Part shown: positions 54,836 to 63,062 of the stretch, piece after piece
Layout of the letters: every line of letters starts with the position of its first letter
How positions within the stretch are numbered: position 1 is the first letter of the stretch
Assembly: GCF_027270315.1 (NCBI RefSeq)
Contig: NZ_CP114413.1
Location: 4,588,001-4,652,000, forward strand
Source: Streptomyces cinnabarinus
Lineage (GTDB): Bacteria > Actinomycetota > Actinomycetes > Streptomycetales > Streptomycetaceae
Reading direction: 5' to 3'
DNA: 64,000 nt
Position numbers and translations under genes: made by a program
The notes under the pieces: generated by a model
The model's input: the letters and a program-made list of their open reading frames with translations, nothing else
Told to the model about the DNA's origin: nothing
The model's database searches: none

Positions 54836-56059
54836 TCAGGAGGCGCGCTTGAGCACCAGGCTGACGTTGTGCCCGCCGAAGCCGAAGGAGTTGGCGAGTG
54901 CCGCGTCCCAGGAGCCGGTGCGGTTCTCGCCGCGCACCACGTCCAGGCGGACCTCGGGGTCCTGCTCGTCGAGGTTGCGGACCGCCGGGACGACCCCGTG
55001 GTGCAGCGAGAGCAGCGTGGACATGGCGCCGAACGCGCCCGAGGCGCCCAGCATGTGGCCGGTCATGGACTTGGTGGCGGTGACCGCCGTGCCCTCGCCG
55101 ACGACCTTCGCCAGCGCCTCGGCCTCCGCGATGTCCCCGCTCGGGGTGGAGGTCGCGTGCGCGTGGACGTGCCCGAGGTCCCGGGCCTCGACGCCCGCGT
55201 CCGCCAGCGCCGTGCGCATCGCCTGCGCCTGGCCCTCCGCGTCGGAGGAGGTGATGTGGTGCGCGCTGGAGTGCACGGCGGCGCCCGCGACCGCGCCGTA
55301 GACGCGCGCCCCGCGGGCCCGGGCGAACTCCGCGCGCTCCAGGACGAGCAGGGTGGCGCCCTCGGCCATCACGAACCCGGAGCGGGCCGCGTCGAAGGGG
55401 CGGGAGACCGCGGCCGGGTCGCCGTCCCGCACGGACAGGGCCTTCATCTGCGCGAACGCGCCGATCATGAAGGGATGCAGGGCGGCCTCGGTGCCGCCCG
55501 CGACCACCACGTCGGCGCGGCCAAGACGGATCAGGTCCAGACCCAGCGCGATCGACTCGGCGCCGGAAGCACAGGCGCTCACACAGGCGCGGGCGCCGGC
55601 CCGCGCGCCGAGTTCCATGGAGACCCACGCCGCCGGGCCGTTGGGCATCAGCATCGGCACCGCGAACGGCGACAGGCGCCGCATCCCGGAGCCCTCGTAG
55701 AGGTCGTCCTGGCCGAGCGTGCTGAGGACGCCGCCGATGCCGGTGCCGACGACGACGGCGAGCCGCTCCGGCTCCACCCGCGGCACCCCGGCGTCCTCCC
55801 AGGCCTGGCGAGCGGCGACCACGGCCAGTTGCTCGCCCCGGTCCAGCTTGCGGGCCTGCGCCCGGCCGATCGCCGCGGTCAGGTCGGCCTCGACGGTGCC
55901 GGCGATGCGCACCGGCAGCTCCTCGGGCCAGTCGGGGCCGAGGTCGCGGATGCCGGAACGCCCGGCCAGCAGGCCGTCCCAGGACTCGGCGGCGGTCGCG
56001 CCCAGCGGGGTCAGCGCACCGACACCCGTCACCAGTACGTCATCACCGTGCGGGGCCAT
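54836..56059 (-). CDS. Beta-ketoacyl-ACP synthase II-like protein
   Basis: 407 residues with the KAS catalytic triad: Cys163 (VSACASGAES), His301 (HAHATSTPSGD) and His335 (KSMTGHMLGASG, Lys330). Full-length FabF-type condensing enzyme. No acyl-carrier protein, ketoreductase or chain-length factor is adjacent, so it is an orphan copy, perhaps for fatty-acid or specialised lipid synthesis. GAGGAG precedes the ATG. It lies near the butyrolactone genes, but a link is not shown. Confidence 0.9.
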   Translation of the reverse strand: MAPHGDDVLVTGVGALTPLGATAAESWDGLLAGRSGIRDLGPDWPEELPVRIAGTVEADLTAAIGRAQARKLDRGEQLAVVAARQAWEDAGVPRVEPERLAVVVGTGIGGVLSTLGQDDLYEGSGMRRLSPFAVPMLMPNGPAAWVSMELGARAGARACVSACASGAESIALGLDLIRLGRADVVVAGGTEAALHPFMIGAFAQMKALSVRDGDPAAVSRPFDAARSGFVMAEGATLLVLERAEFARARGARVYGAVAGAAVHSSAHHITSSDAEGQAQAMRTALADAGVEARDLGHVHAHATSTPSGDIAEAEALAKVVGEGTAVTATKSMTGHMLGASGAFGAMSTLLSLHHGVVPAVRNLDEQDPEVRLDVVRGENRTGSWDAALANSFGFGGHNVSLVLKRAS

Positions 56060-56326
56060 CTCATGTCTCCTCGGATGCGGCGGGGCTGGGGCCTGTCGTC
56101 TGGGGCCTGTCGTCGATACGTCCCCTCACCATCGCCCGGCCGTCGGCCGGACGCGCCCGCGGGACGCGAACGGGCAAGAGATCCTGCGTGAACGTGGCAC
56201 CGGGTTCCGGCCGGTCAAACCGGCGTTCCGGCAACCCCGTCGTCGTGCGCGGATGTGCCACAGCGTGTGCGCGACCCGGCGAAAAGATCGCGTAAAGGCC
56301 GCCTAGCGTGGCACCGGTGCAGCGGC

Positions 56327-56358
56327 ACCCCACCGGGCCGGGGACAGTCCGGTGGGGT
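56327..56358 (-). terminator. Terminator after epimerase-like gene
   Basis: 10-bp perfect stem (ACCCCACCGG at 56327-56336, CCGGTGGGGT at 56349-56358), 31 bases past the stop at 56390. The rest of the 330-base gap toward the ketosynthase start shows no other gene. Confidence 0.75.
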
Positions 56359-56389
56359 TCGCGGCCGTCTGCGCCGACCGAGCCGGTCG

Positions 56390-57367
56390 TCACCTCGTGG
56401 GGAACAACTCGCCGTCCGTACGGCGGGACAGGAGCGACCGGTACCAGGTGGCACCGACGGCGAAGTCACGGGCGAAGCCGTCCGTGGGCGCCATGTCGAG
56501 CAACTGCCACAGACGGGAGCTGTCGTACCAGTGGTCCACCGCCAGCAACGACAGACGCCGCCGGACCAAGGCGTCCCGGTCGGCGCCGGTCAGGGCGGCC
56601 GCCCGGTCGAAGGACACCTCGCCCTCGGGCAGGGGGATCCGCAGCTCCCGGCAGACCGTACCGATCAGGTCCCGCACCAGGACCGGCTCCGGCCGGGCCG
56701 CGTGCAGGACCGCACCACGCGGCAGTTCGGGCCGCAGGGCCAGCGCGGCCACGACCCGGGCCAGATCGTGCACACCGATGACGGACGTGCGGGCACGTCC
56801 GCCGTCGATCCAACGGGGGAAGGCGGTGAGGAAGTCCACCAGGGCAGGGACCACCCAGACGTCTCCGGGGCCGTGGACGAGATGCGGGCGCAGGACCAGA
56901 CCGCCGGCCGCGAGCACCCGCTCCTCTCCGGCCAGCCTGCTGACGCTCGTCGGCGAGGACGGGCCGAGCACCGGCTCGCCCTCCCTGGCCCCGGTGTGCG
57001 GCTCGTCCCGGTACACGGCGGTCGTTCCCAACTGGACGATCCGCTCGACCCCCGCGCGAGCGGCCTCCGCCAACAGGGCGTTCGTCCCCGTGTCGTTGAC
57101 GGCAGCGCAGTCCGCCGGACTGCCCCCGATCAGCGAGGCCAGATGGAGCACGGTGTCCACGCCATCGCAGACCCCGCGCAGCGAGCGCGGGTCGCGGAGC
57201 GAGCCGTGGCGCACCTCCACCCGGCCGGTGTCGTCGGGTGCGGGCGGGCGGTTGTGGACCAGGAGGCGGACGTGGGCGGTGCCGGGGTCGGCGGTCAGCA
57301 GGCCGGTGACGTGGGAGCCCACGAAGCCGGTCCCGCCGGTGATGAGTATCCGTCGCGTCGGTGCCAT
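56390..57367 (-). CDS. NAD(P)-dependent epimerase/dehydratase-like protein
   Basis: 325-residue extended-SDR protein. The nucleotide-binding GGTGFVGS at residues 11-18 is intact, but the catalytic Tyr-x3-Lys site is replaced by Thr140 and Arg144 in the aligned TSVSRLAGEE segment. It may therefore have an altered or non-SDR chemistry. Similar proteins accompany AfsA homologues in butyrolactone loci (for example ScbC-like). Divergent from the SDR gene across 150 bases. The start has no strong ribosome-binding site. Confidence 0.82.
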   Translation of the reverse strand: MAPTRRILITGGTGFVGSHVTGLLTADPGTAHVRLLVHNRPPAPDDTGRVEVRHGSLRDPRSLRGVCDGVDTVLHLASLIGGSPADCAAVNDTGTNALLAEAARAGVERIVQLGTTAVYRDEPHTGAREGEPVLGPSSPTSVSRLAGEERVLAAGGLVLRPHLVHGPGDVWVVPALVDFLTAFPRWIDGGRARTSVIGVHDLARVVAALALRPELPRGAVLHAARPEPVLVRDLIGTVCRELRIPLPEGEVSFDRAAALTGADRDALVRRRLSLLAVDHWYDSSRLWQLLDMAPTDGFARDFAVGATWYRSLLSRRTDGELFPTR

Positions 57368-57517
57368 GTGGATTTCATTCCGATCTCGTCTCGGGAATAG
57401 GCGGAACGGAGGGGGGAGGAAAAGCGGCGAACAGGAATCCGAGTGGGGGGACGGAAATTCGAGCCAGAATCGAGTACGGCACGAATCAGGGACTTATAAA
57501 ACGGGTAATGTGAGGCC

Positions 57518-58282
57518 ATGCGGTACGGCGGACTTCTTCAGGGAAAGCACGCGTTCATCACGGGTGCCAGCAGTGGGATCGGGGCGGCTGCGGCCCGGGT
57601 CTACTGCCGGGAGGGCGCCGCGGTCACCCTGGCGGCCCGCCGTGAGGAACGGCTCGCGGCGCTGGTCGACGAGCTGCGCGGGCAGGGCTTCCAGGCCCAG
57701 TACGTGGTGGTCGACGTAGCGAGGAACGAGCAGGTAGCGGAGGGGGTGGCCCAGGCCGTGGAGAGGTTCGGGAGTCTGGACGTGGCGTTCAACAACGCCG
57801 GCGTCGCGGCCGCGGGCACGCCCATGCACACGATGAGCGATGAGGTCTACGACACCGTCATGGACACCAATGTCCGCGGAATGTGGAACTGTCTTCGCCA
57901 TGAAATCGCGGCCATGCTGGAACACGGCGGCGCCATTGTGAACACCAGCAGTACGGCGGGGCTTGTGGCGACCCCGGTGGCCGCTCCCTATATTGCCGCC
58001 AAGCACGCCGTCATCGGATTGACGAAGGCGGTCGCGGCGGAATATGCGGCGCGCGGAATTCGGGTCAATGTGATTCTTCCCGGGGCGACCCACAGCGACA
58101 TGACGGACGCGTGGATGGCGCAGGTCCCCGGTGTCGCGGAGGAACTGGTGCGGGCGGCGCTGCTGCCGCGGATCGCGGTGCCGGAGGAGATCGCCGAGGC
58201 GGCGGCCTGGCTGAGCAGCGACCGGGCCTCGTTCGTGGTCGGCGCGACGGTGCCGGTGGACGGCGGGTGGACGGTGCGGTGA
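57518..58282 (+). CDS. Short-chain dehydrogenase/reductase
   Basis: 254-residue classical SDR: cofactor motif TGASSGIG, structural NNAG, catalytic Ser144/145, Tyr158 and Lys162 (PYIAAKHAV), and C-terminal VDGGWTV. By position it could be the ketoreductase that sets the side-chain hydroxyl of a butyrolactone signal, as BarS1 does in virginiae butanolide synthesis; this is inference. GAGG precedes the ATG. Confidence 0.88.
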   Translation: MRYGGLLQGKHAFITGASSGIGAAAARVYCREGAAVTLAARREERLAALVDELRGQGFQAQYVVVDVARNEQVAEGVAQAVERFGSLDVAFNNAGVAAAGTPMHTMSDEVYDTVMDTNVRGMWNCLRHEIAAMLEHGGAIVNTSSTAGLVATPVAAPYIAAKHAVIGLTKAVAAEYAARGIRVNVILPGATHSDMTDAWMAQVPGVAEELVRAALLPRIAVPEEIAEAAAWLSSDRASFVVGATVPVDGGWTVR

Positions 58283-58818
58283 GCGGTGCGGTGAGCGGGG
58301 CAGGGCGGGCGGAGCGGGAGGCGGAGGGGCCGCGGGCGCGGGTCGTCCGGCGCGGTCTCCGTCGGTGCGGGTCATGGGACGAGCTCCTGAGCTGAGGCGG
58401 AACGCGGTGCGTGCCCGGCGTGCGCCGGGGTGCCGCCCGCCCGGGCCGCCGCGCACACACGGCGGTTCACGGGTTCGGGCGGGTGAACGGAAGCGGGTCC
58501 CGACCGGCGGGACCGAAGCGGGCGATGGATCGAGGCAGAAGGGCGGTGCGGGCGGATGGGCGGATGCCGGCGAGGTCACGCCGAGGAGGACCCGGTGCGT
58601 GAGGGCCGCGTACAGGACCACACATGCCGGGGTACGGATGTGCGGATCGGACGGCGTGAGCGCCTGGCTGTCGGTCGCGGAGCGTCGCGAGGGCGCTGCC
58701 CGGAGGCGCGCCGTGCGGCCGGTGGGGATCCGGCGGGGTGCGGGCGAGGGGGCAGGCTGTGCGCGTACTAGATCCCACGGTCCGGTCGGGGCCGGGAGTG
58801 GGATCGGGCCTCAACGGG
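58283..58818. other. Gene-free gap between SDR and afsA-type gene
   Basis: 536 bases between convergent genes. Frames exist on both strands because of high GC, but none has a ribosome-binding site with a recognisable protein. I see no clear terminator or palindrome. Possibly a remnant of lost sequence. Confidence 0.5.
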
Positions 58819-59820
58819 CTAGCGCGCGCAGGGCAGTTCCTCGAAGCGGACCTCGAAGGCCTGCTCGCCGTCCTGGTGCCCCGTGACGGACAGCACGTAT
58901 CCGCGTCCGGCCTCTTCCTTGAGGTCGGCCCGGATGGTGCAGGGCGAGTCGAACTCGACGTACCGGGAGCAGGAGACCACGCAGGACGCGGGCCGGAAGG
59001 GGCGCGGTCCGAAGACCGTGTGCGCGGCCTGCTGCGCGGCGTCGAGGAGAACCATCGCCGGCATATGGTCGTTTGGGTGGTCGAACATCAGCTCGTTCGA
59101 CACATCGGCCCGCAGCAGCCACTGTCCGGGGACGTCCCCGGGGGCCAGCGTCACATCGCAGGCGTGGGTCCGGCCGACGGAGTGCGCCGGCACGGGTGCG
59201 GGCAGCGGCGCGGTGAGCGCGGCGGCCCAGGCGGTGTCGGTACGGCCGCGGCGCAGCCGGCGGTAGACCTCGGAGGTCATGACCGCGCACTCGCCGCCGC
59301 CGGTGCCGATGATCTCGCCGTCCACCCGGAGGACAACCCTGGCCTCCAGGGACGACGGAACACCGCGGCGGTGCTTGAGATCGTGGATGGAGACGTCCAG
59401 GTCGAGCCGGGCGGGCGCGTCGGGTGCGAGCAGCCGGGCCGGGTCGACGCGGTGGTGTGCCGTCGAGACCAGGAACTGGTGGCCGAGCGGGACGCCCAGT
59501 CCGTCGTGGGCGACCAGGATCACGGCCTGGCGGATGGACTCGATGACCAGTGAGGGCAGGAAGTTGCCCCCCGCGTCGGTGAAACGGCGGTGGTCGGCGG
59601 GCCATTGGGTGGAGACGGTGTAGTGACGCTCGTCGAACTGGGTGATGCCGGTGGGCAGTACGTCCTTCCGGTGCGTGCGGTGTACGAGCCTGGTGTCGAT
59701 CGTCGCCGCGGGCGGCAGGATGTGCGGCCTGACCGGTGCGACCGGCCGGACCGGAAACGCCGTCTTCCTTATCCCCCCGTGGCGGCGTCGGCCCCTGTGA
59801 ATACCAATGTTGGTGGTCAT
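58819..59820 (-). CDS. AfsA-family gamma-butyrolactone synthase
   Basis: 333 residues made of two tandem AfsA hotdog repeats (first around TQFDERHYTVSTQWPADHRRF; second around DHPNDHMPAMVLLDAAQQAA). AfsA-type enzymes condense a beta-ketoacyl thioester with dihydroxyacetone phosphate, the key step of A-factor-like hormone synthesis. The ATG at 59820 has AAGGAAGAG upstream. Divergent from a butyrolactone-receptor gene, with an autoregulatory palindrome between them. Confidence 0.93.
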   Translation of the reverse strand: MTTNIGIHRGRRRHGGIRKTAFPVRPVAPVRPHILPPAATIDTRLVHRTHRKDVLPTGITQFDERHYTVSTQWPADHRRFTDAGGNFLPSLVIESIRQAVILVAHDGLGVPLGHQFLVSTAHHRVDPARLLAPDAPARLDLDVSIHDLKHRRGVPSSLEARVVLRVDGEIIGTGGGECAVMTSEVYRRLRRGRTDTAWAAALTAPLPAPVPAHSVGRTHACDVTLAPGDVPGQWLLRADVSNELMFDHPNDHMPAMVLLDAAQQAAHTVFGPRPFRPASCVVSCSRYVEFDSPCTIRADLKEEAGRGYVLSVTGHQDGEQAFEVRFEELPCAR

Positions 59821-59879
59821 TGCTCTTCCTTCTGGAACGAGAAGGTGCATGACGGGTGACTGGTTCCAACCCCGCCGGT

Positions 59880-59903
59880 AAGATACGCGCATGCGGGTAT
59901 GTT
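59880..59903. promoter_or_regulatory. Autoregulatory element (ARE)-like palindrome
   Basis: 24-bp imperfect palindrome (10 of 12 paired positions match) between the divergent afsA-type and receptor genes. It contains CGCATGCGGGTATGTTT, identical to 17 bases at the site before the AraC gene. It resembles ARE targets of ArpA/ScbR receptors, so the receptor probably controls both flanking genes. Confidence 0.8.
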
Positions 59904-59979
59904 TTTCAATGAGAGCGAGTGGTTCCGCATACGACCCCGCTCGCACTCATCATCAACAACGACGAAGAAAGGGGGCCCA

Positions 59980-60645
59980 GTGGCACAGCAGGATCGAGCC
60001 ATCAGGACACGTCAGGCGATTCTGGAAGCGGCCGGTGAGGTCTTCGCGGAGTGCGGCTACGCCGCCACGAGGATCTCGGACGTCTACCAGCGGTGCGGTG
60101 TGACCAAGGGCGCCTTCTACTTCCACTTCACCTCCAAGGCGGAACTGGCCCAGGCGGTGCTGGACGAGCAGGTGGCGGACCAGATCCGGTACTTCGCCCC
60201 GCCGCAGGAACAGGGCGCGCCGAAGATCCAGGAGTGGGTGGACGTGACGCTGCTCGTGGCGCACCGGCTCACCTTCGACCGGATGCTCCAGGGCAGCATC
60301 CGGCTCGCGGTGGACCAGGGGCACGACGTCATCGACCGCAAGGTGCCCTACCAGGCCTGGATCGAGGTGAGCAGCCGGCTGCTGGGGGAGGCCCAGGAGC
60401 AGGGCGAGCTGGTGCCGGGCATCGATGTCACGACCGTGTCCGAGGCGGCGGTGGGTGCCTTCACCGGCGTGCAGCTGCTGTCGGAGATCATGACGAACCG
60501 GGCGGACGTGGAGGAGCGGATCGCCGTTCTCTACGACCTGATGGCCCGGTCACTGGCCCGGCCCGAGGTGTACGCCCGGCTCGACATCACCGCGGAGCGC
60601 GGCAAGGCCCTGTCGCGCGGGGCCGCGTTGCACACCTCCGTCTGA
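59980..60645 (+). CDS. Gamma-butyrolactone receptor (ArpA/ScbR-type TetR repressor)
   Basis: 221 residues. The N-terminal TetR helix-turn-helix (RTRQAILEAAGEVFAECGYAATRI, then VTKGAFYFHFTSKAELAQAV) is followed by a receptor ligand domain with conserved RLAVDQGHD and YQAWIEV motifs found in ArpA-like proteins. It represses target genes until the butyrolactone binds. The GTG at 59980 has GAAAGGGGG upstream. Divergent from its cognate synthase gene, the classical arrangement. Confidence 0.94.
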   Translation: MAQQDRAIRTRQAILEAAGEVFAECGYAATRISDVYQRCGVTKGAFYFHFTSKAELAQAVLDEQVADQIRYFAPPQEQGAPKIQEWVDVTLLVAHRLTFDRMLQGSIRLAVDQGHDVIDRKVPYQAWIEVSSRLLGEAQEQGELVPGIDVTTVSEAAVGAFTGVQLLSEIMTNRADVEERIAVLYDLMARSLARPEVYARLDITAERGKALSRGAALHTSV

Positions 60646-60693
60646 GGCGGTTTTCCGTGCGGCCCGCCAGGGCCCGCCTGAAGGGAGCGGCAC

Positions 60694-61044
60694 GTGCAGA
60701 TCCAGCAGCTACGCGCATTTCGTGAGGTGGCGGCCGAGTCGAGCGTGACCCGGGCGGCGCGCAACCTCAACTACGCGCAGTCCACGGTGACGGCGCAGAT
60801 CCAGAACCTGGAGGAATCGGTGGGAGCGGCGCTCTTCGACCGCAGTCACCGCCGGCTGACGCTGACCGAGGCGGGGGCACGGCTGCTGCCGTACGCCCAG
60901 CTCATCATCGACGCGGCGGAGGCGGGGCGCAGGGCCGTCGCCGCCGAGCCCCTGCCGGTGTGCGCGGTCGGGCACCGGCGCCCGCGGACCCGGCGTCCCG
61001 GTGTGCGCGAACCTGTCAGGAGCGGTGCGCGGCACGGCGGTTGA
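60694..61044 (+). pseudogene. Truncated LysR-family regulator (DNA-binding part only)
   Basis: 116 residues. The first 75 are an intact LysR helix-turn-helix (QQLRAFREVAAESSVTRAARNLNYAQSTVTAQIQNLEE). The protein then shifts into Arg/Pro-rich sequence and stops, lacking the roughly 200-residue effector domain. It is likely a decayed gene, although a short HTH-only protein could still bind DNA. GTG start with AAGGGAG upstream, 48 bases after the receptor gene. Confidence 0.8.
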
Positions 61045-61148
61045 GCCCTTCGGCGGTGTTCGGAATTGATCATTCATGGGGTTTCCGCTGAGTGAGGAGT
61101 GGCCGGAAGAAATCGTTGGGCAGCTTTTTCTTGAGCTGTGCAGATCGC

Positions 61149-61179
61149 ACGCCCCCGGAATATGAAATTCCGGGGGCGT
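61149..61179 (+). terminator. Strong hairpin upstream of DAHP synthase
   Basis: Perfect 13-bp stem with 5-base loop in an AT-richer pocket of the 452-base gap between the LysR fragment and the DAHP synthase. It could terminate the regulator transcript or act as an attenuator for the synthase; it lacks a T-run. A 29-codon frame (61076-61165) ends inside it but has no clear leader-peptide bias. The remaining gap shows no gene. Confidence 0.75.
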
Positions 61180-61496
61180 TGCCCGTTCGCGCGTGTTTCG
61201 GCAAAGGGCGGTGCGCGGTGCGGCAACCACGGCGGCGGAGGCGTTCGTAGAGTCGGCGTATCGCGGTGAGTCCGGGGCCGTAGGCGGGCCGGATGCCGCT
61301 CGCCCCGAAGTCGCGGCCCTCCCGTCGGCCGGCGCCCTCCTCGTACATCCCCCGGCGAGGAGCGCCCCGGCGTCGGGAGGGCCGATCCGTACCCCAGGGC
61401 CCGCGTCCGCGGCGCGGTGGCGCCCGGACCCCGCGGCCAACCCCTTCGCACACCCACCCGACACCGTCCCCGGACAAGAGTGAGGCTCAGCTCAAC

Positions 61497-62885
61497 ATGA
61501 ATGCTGATCAGCGCATGACGGACGTGGATTCCTGGCGCCTGCTTCCTGCCGCCCAGCAGCCCGACTGGCCCGACCCGGACGCCCTCAAGGGAGTCCTGGA
61601 GGAACTGGCGTCCTACCCGCCGCTAGTGTTCGCCGGGGAGTGCGACCAGCTGCGCGAGCGCATCGCCCGCGTGGCCAAGGGCGAGGCCTTCCTGCTCCAG
61701 GGCGGCGACTGCGCCGAGACCTTCGACGCGATCACCGCCGACCAGGTGCGGGACAAGGTCAAGACGCTGCTGCAGATGGGCGCCGTACTGACCTACGCCA
61801 CCTCGGTCCCGGTCGTGAAGATCGGCAGGATCGCCGGACAGTACTCCAAGCCGCGCTCCCGCCCCATCGAGGTCCGCGGCGATCTCACGCTCCCCGTCTA
61901 CCGCGGCGACGCCGTCAACGGCCAGGAGTTCACCGCCGAGGCCCGCCGCCCGGACCCGGAACGCCTGAAACGGATGTACCACGCCTCCGCCTCCACCCTG
62001 AACCTCATCCGAGCCTTCGTGACCGGCGGTTACGGCGATCTGCGGCAGGTCCACGAGTGGAACCGGGACTTCGTCAACAACTCCCCCATCGGCGCCCGTT
62101 ACGAGGCCCTGGCCCGGGACATCGACCGCGCCCTGACCTTCCTCGCCGCCTGCGGCGCCGACCCCGGCGAGTTCCACCTCGCCGAGTTCTACTCCAGCCA
62201 CGAGGCGCTGCTGCTCGACTACGAGGCCGCGCTCACCCGTACCGACTCCCGCACCGGCCACGCCTACGACGTCTCCGGGCACATGGTGTGGATCGGTGAG
62301 CGCACCCGCCAACTCGACCACGCGCACGTGGAGTTCGCCGCGTCCGTGCGCAACCCCGTCGCGGTCAAGCTCGGTCCGTCCGTCACCCGTGACGAGGTGC
62401 TCGCGCTGATCGACCGGCTCGACCCCGCCCGCGAGGCGGGCCGGCTGTCGTTCATCACGCGCATGGGCCGGGACAAGGTGCGCGACGTGCTGCCCTCGCT
62501 CATCGAGATCGCCGCCGAGGCCGAGGCCCCCATCGCCTGGATCTGCGACCCGATGCACGGCAACACCTTCGAGGCCGCCAGCGGCCACAAGACCCGGCAC
62601 TTCGACGACGTACTGGACGAGGTGACCGGCTTCTTCGAGGCGCACCGCGGGCTCGGCAGCCACCCCGGCGGCATCCACATCGAGCTCACCGGCGACGACG
62701 TGACCGAGTGCGTGGGCGGTGGGCACCCGATCGGCCTGACGGACCTGCACCGGCGCTACCAGACCGCCTGCGACCCCCGGCTCAACCGCTACCAGGCGCT
62801 CGATCTCGCCTTCCAGGTCGCGGAGTTGTACGCCGACCGCGCGGTGCCGGCCATCCCCCGCCCGCGTATCGCACAGGCGGCCTGA
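61497..62885 (+). CDS. Class II DAHP synthase (3-deoxy-7-phosphoheptulonate synthase)
   Basis: 462 residues; condenses phosphoenolpyruvate and erythrose 4-phosphate, the entry to the shikimate pathway. The plant/mycobacterial-type motifs are present: GDCAETFD, KIGRIAGQYSKPRS, and CDPMHGNT followed by GIHIELTGDDVTECVGG. The ATG at 61497 gives a typical N-terminus; an ATG at 61515 is possible. Placed beside a butyrolactone locus, it is likely a second, pathway-specific copy feeding an aromatic natural product, though a primary role cannot be excluded. Confidence 0.95.
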   Translation: MNADQRMTDVDSWRLLPAAQQPDWPDPDALKGVLEELASYPPLVFAGECDQLRERIARVAKGEAFLLQGGDCAETFDAITADQVRDKVKTLLQMGAVLTYATSVPVVKIGRIAGQYSKPRSRPIEVRGDLTLPVYRGDAVNGQEFTAEARRPDPERLKRMYHASASTLNLIRAFVTGGYGDLRQVHEWNRDFVNNSPIGARYEALARDIDRALTFLAACGADPGEFHLAEFYSSHEALLLDYEAALTRTDSRTGHAYDVSGHMVWIGERTRQLDHAHVEFAASVRNPVAVKLGPSVTRDEVLALIDRLDPAREAGRLSFITRMGRDKVRDVLPSLIEIAAEAEAPIAWICDPMHGNTFEAASGHKTRHFDDVLDEVTGFFEAHRGLGSHPGGIHIELTGDDVTECVGGGHPIGLTDLHRRYQTACDPRLNRYQALDLAFQVAELYADRAVPAIPRPRIAQAA

Positions 62886-62913
62886 CCAGCGCATCTGTTC
62901 TGAACTCCGGCAG

Positions 62914-62943
62914 TGAGGCCGGGCTGACGGCGGCCCGGCCTCA
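62914..62943 (+). terminator. Terminator of DAHP synthase gene
   Basis: 11-bp perfect stem TGAGGCCGGGC/GCCCGGCCTCA with 8-base loop, 29 bases after the stop. Confidence 0.85.
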
Positions 62944-62987
62944 TCGGTGTGTGCTCCACGTCATCCATCGAAACTCTCGATCGAAGT

Positions 62988-63011
62988 AGAAAACCCGCAT
63001 GCGGGTATGTT
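62988..63011. promoter_or_regulatory. Second ARE-like site upstream of AraC gene
   Basis: 24-bp imperfect palindrome (9 of 12 positions) sharing CGCATGCGGGTATGTTT with the site at 59880-59903, about 50 bases before the AraC start. It is probably a binding site of the butyrolactone receptor. Confidence 0.8.
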
Positions 63012-63062
63012 TCCCTGGTGGTGCTTCATCGAGAGCTCCGACATCGAGACAGGGGGTACGCG

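Noticed and set aside
57368..57517. A third butyrolactone-receptor site between epimerase and SDR genes
   Set aside because: The AT-rich pocket has no palindrome resembling the two ARE-like sites.
58283..58818. A gene in the gap left of the AfsA-type gene
   Set aside because: Frames on both strands are Arg/Gly/Pro-rich, lack ribosome-binding sites and match nothing.
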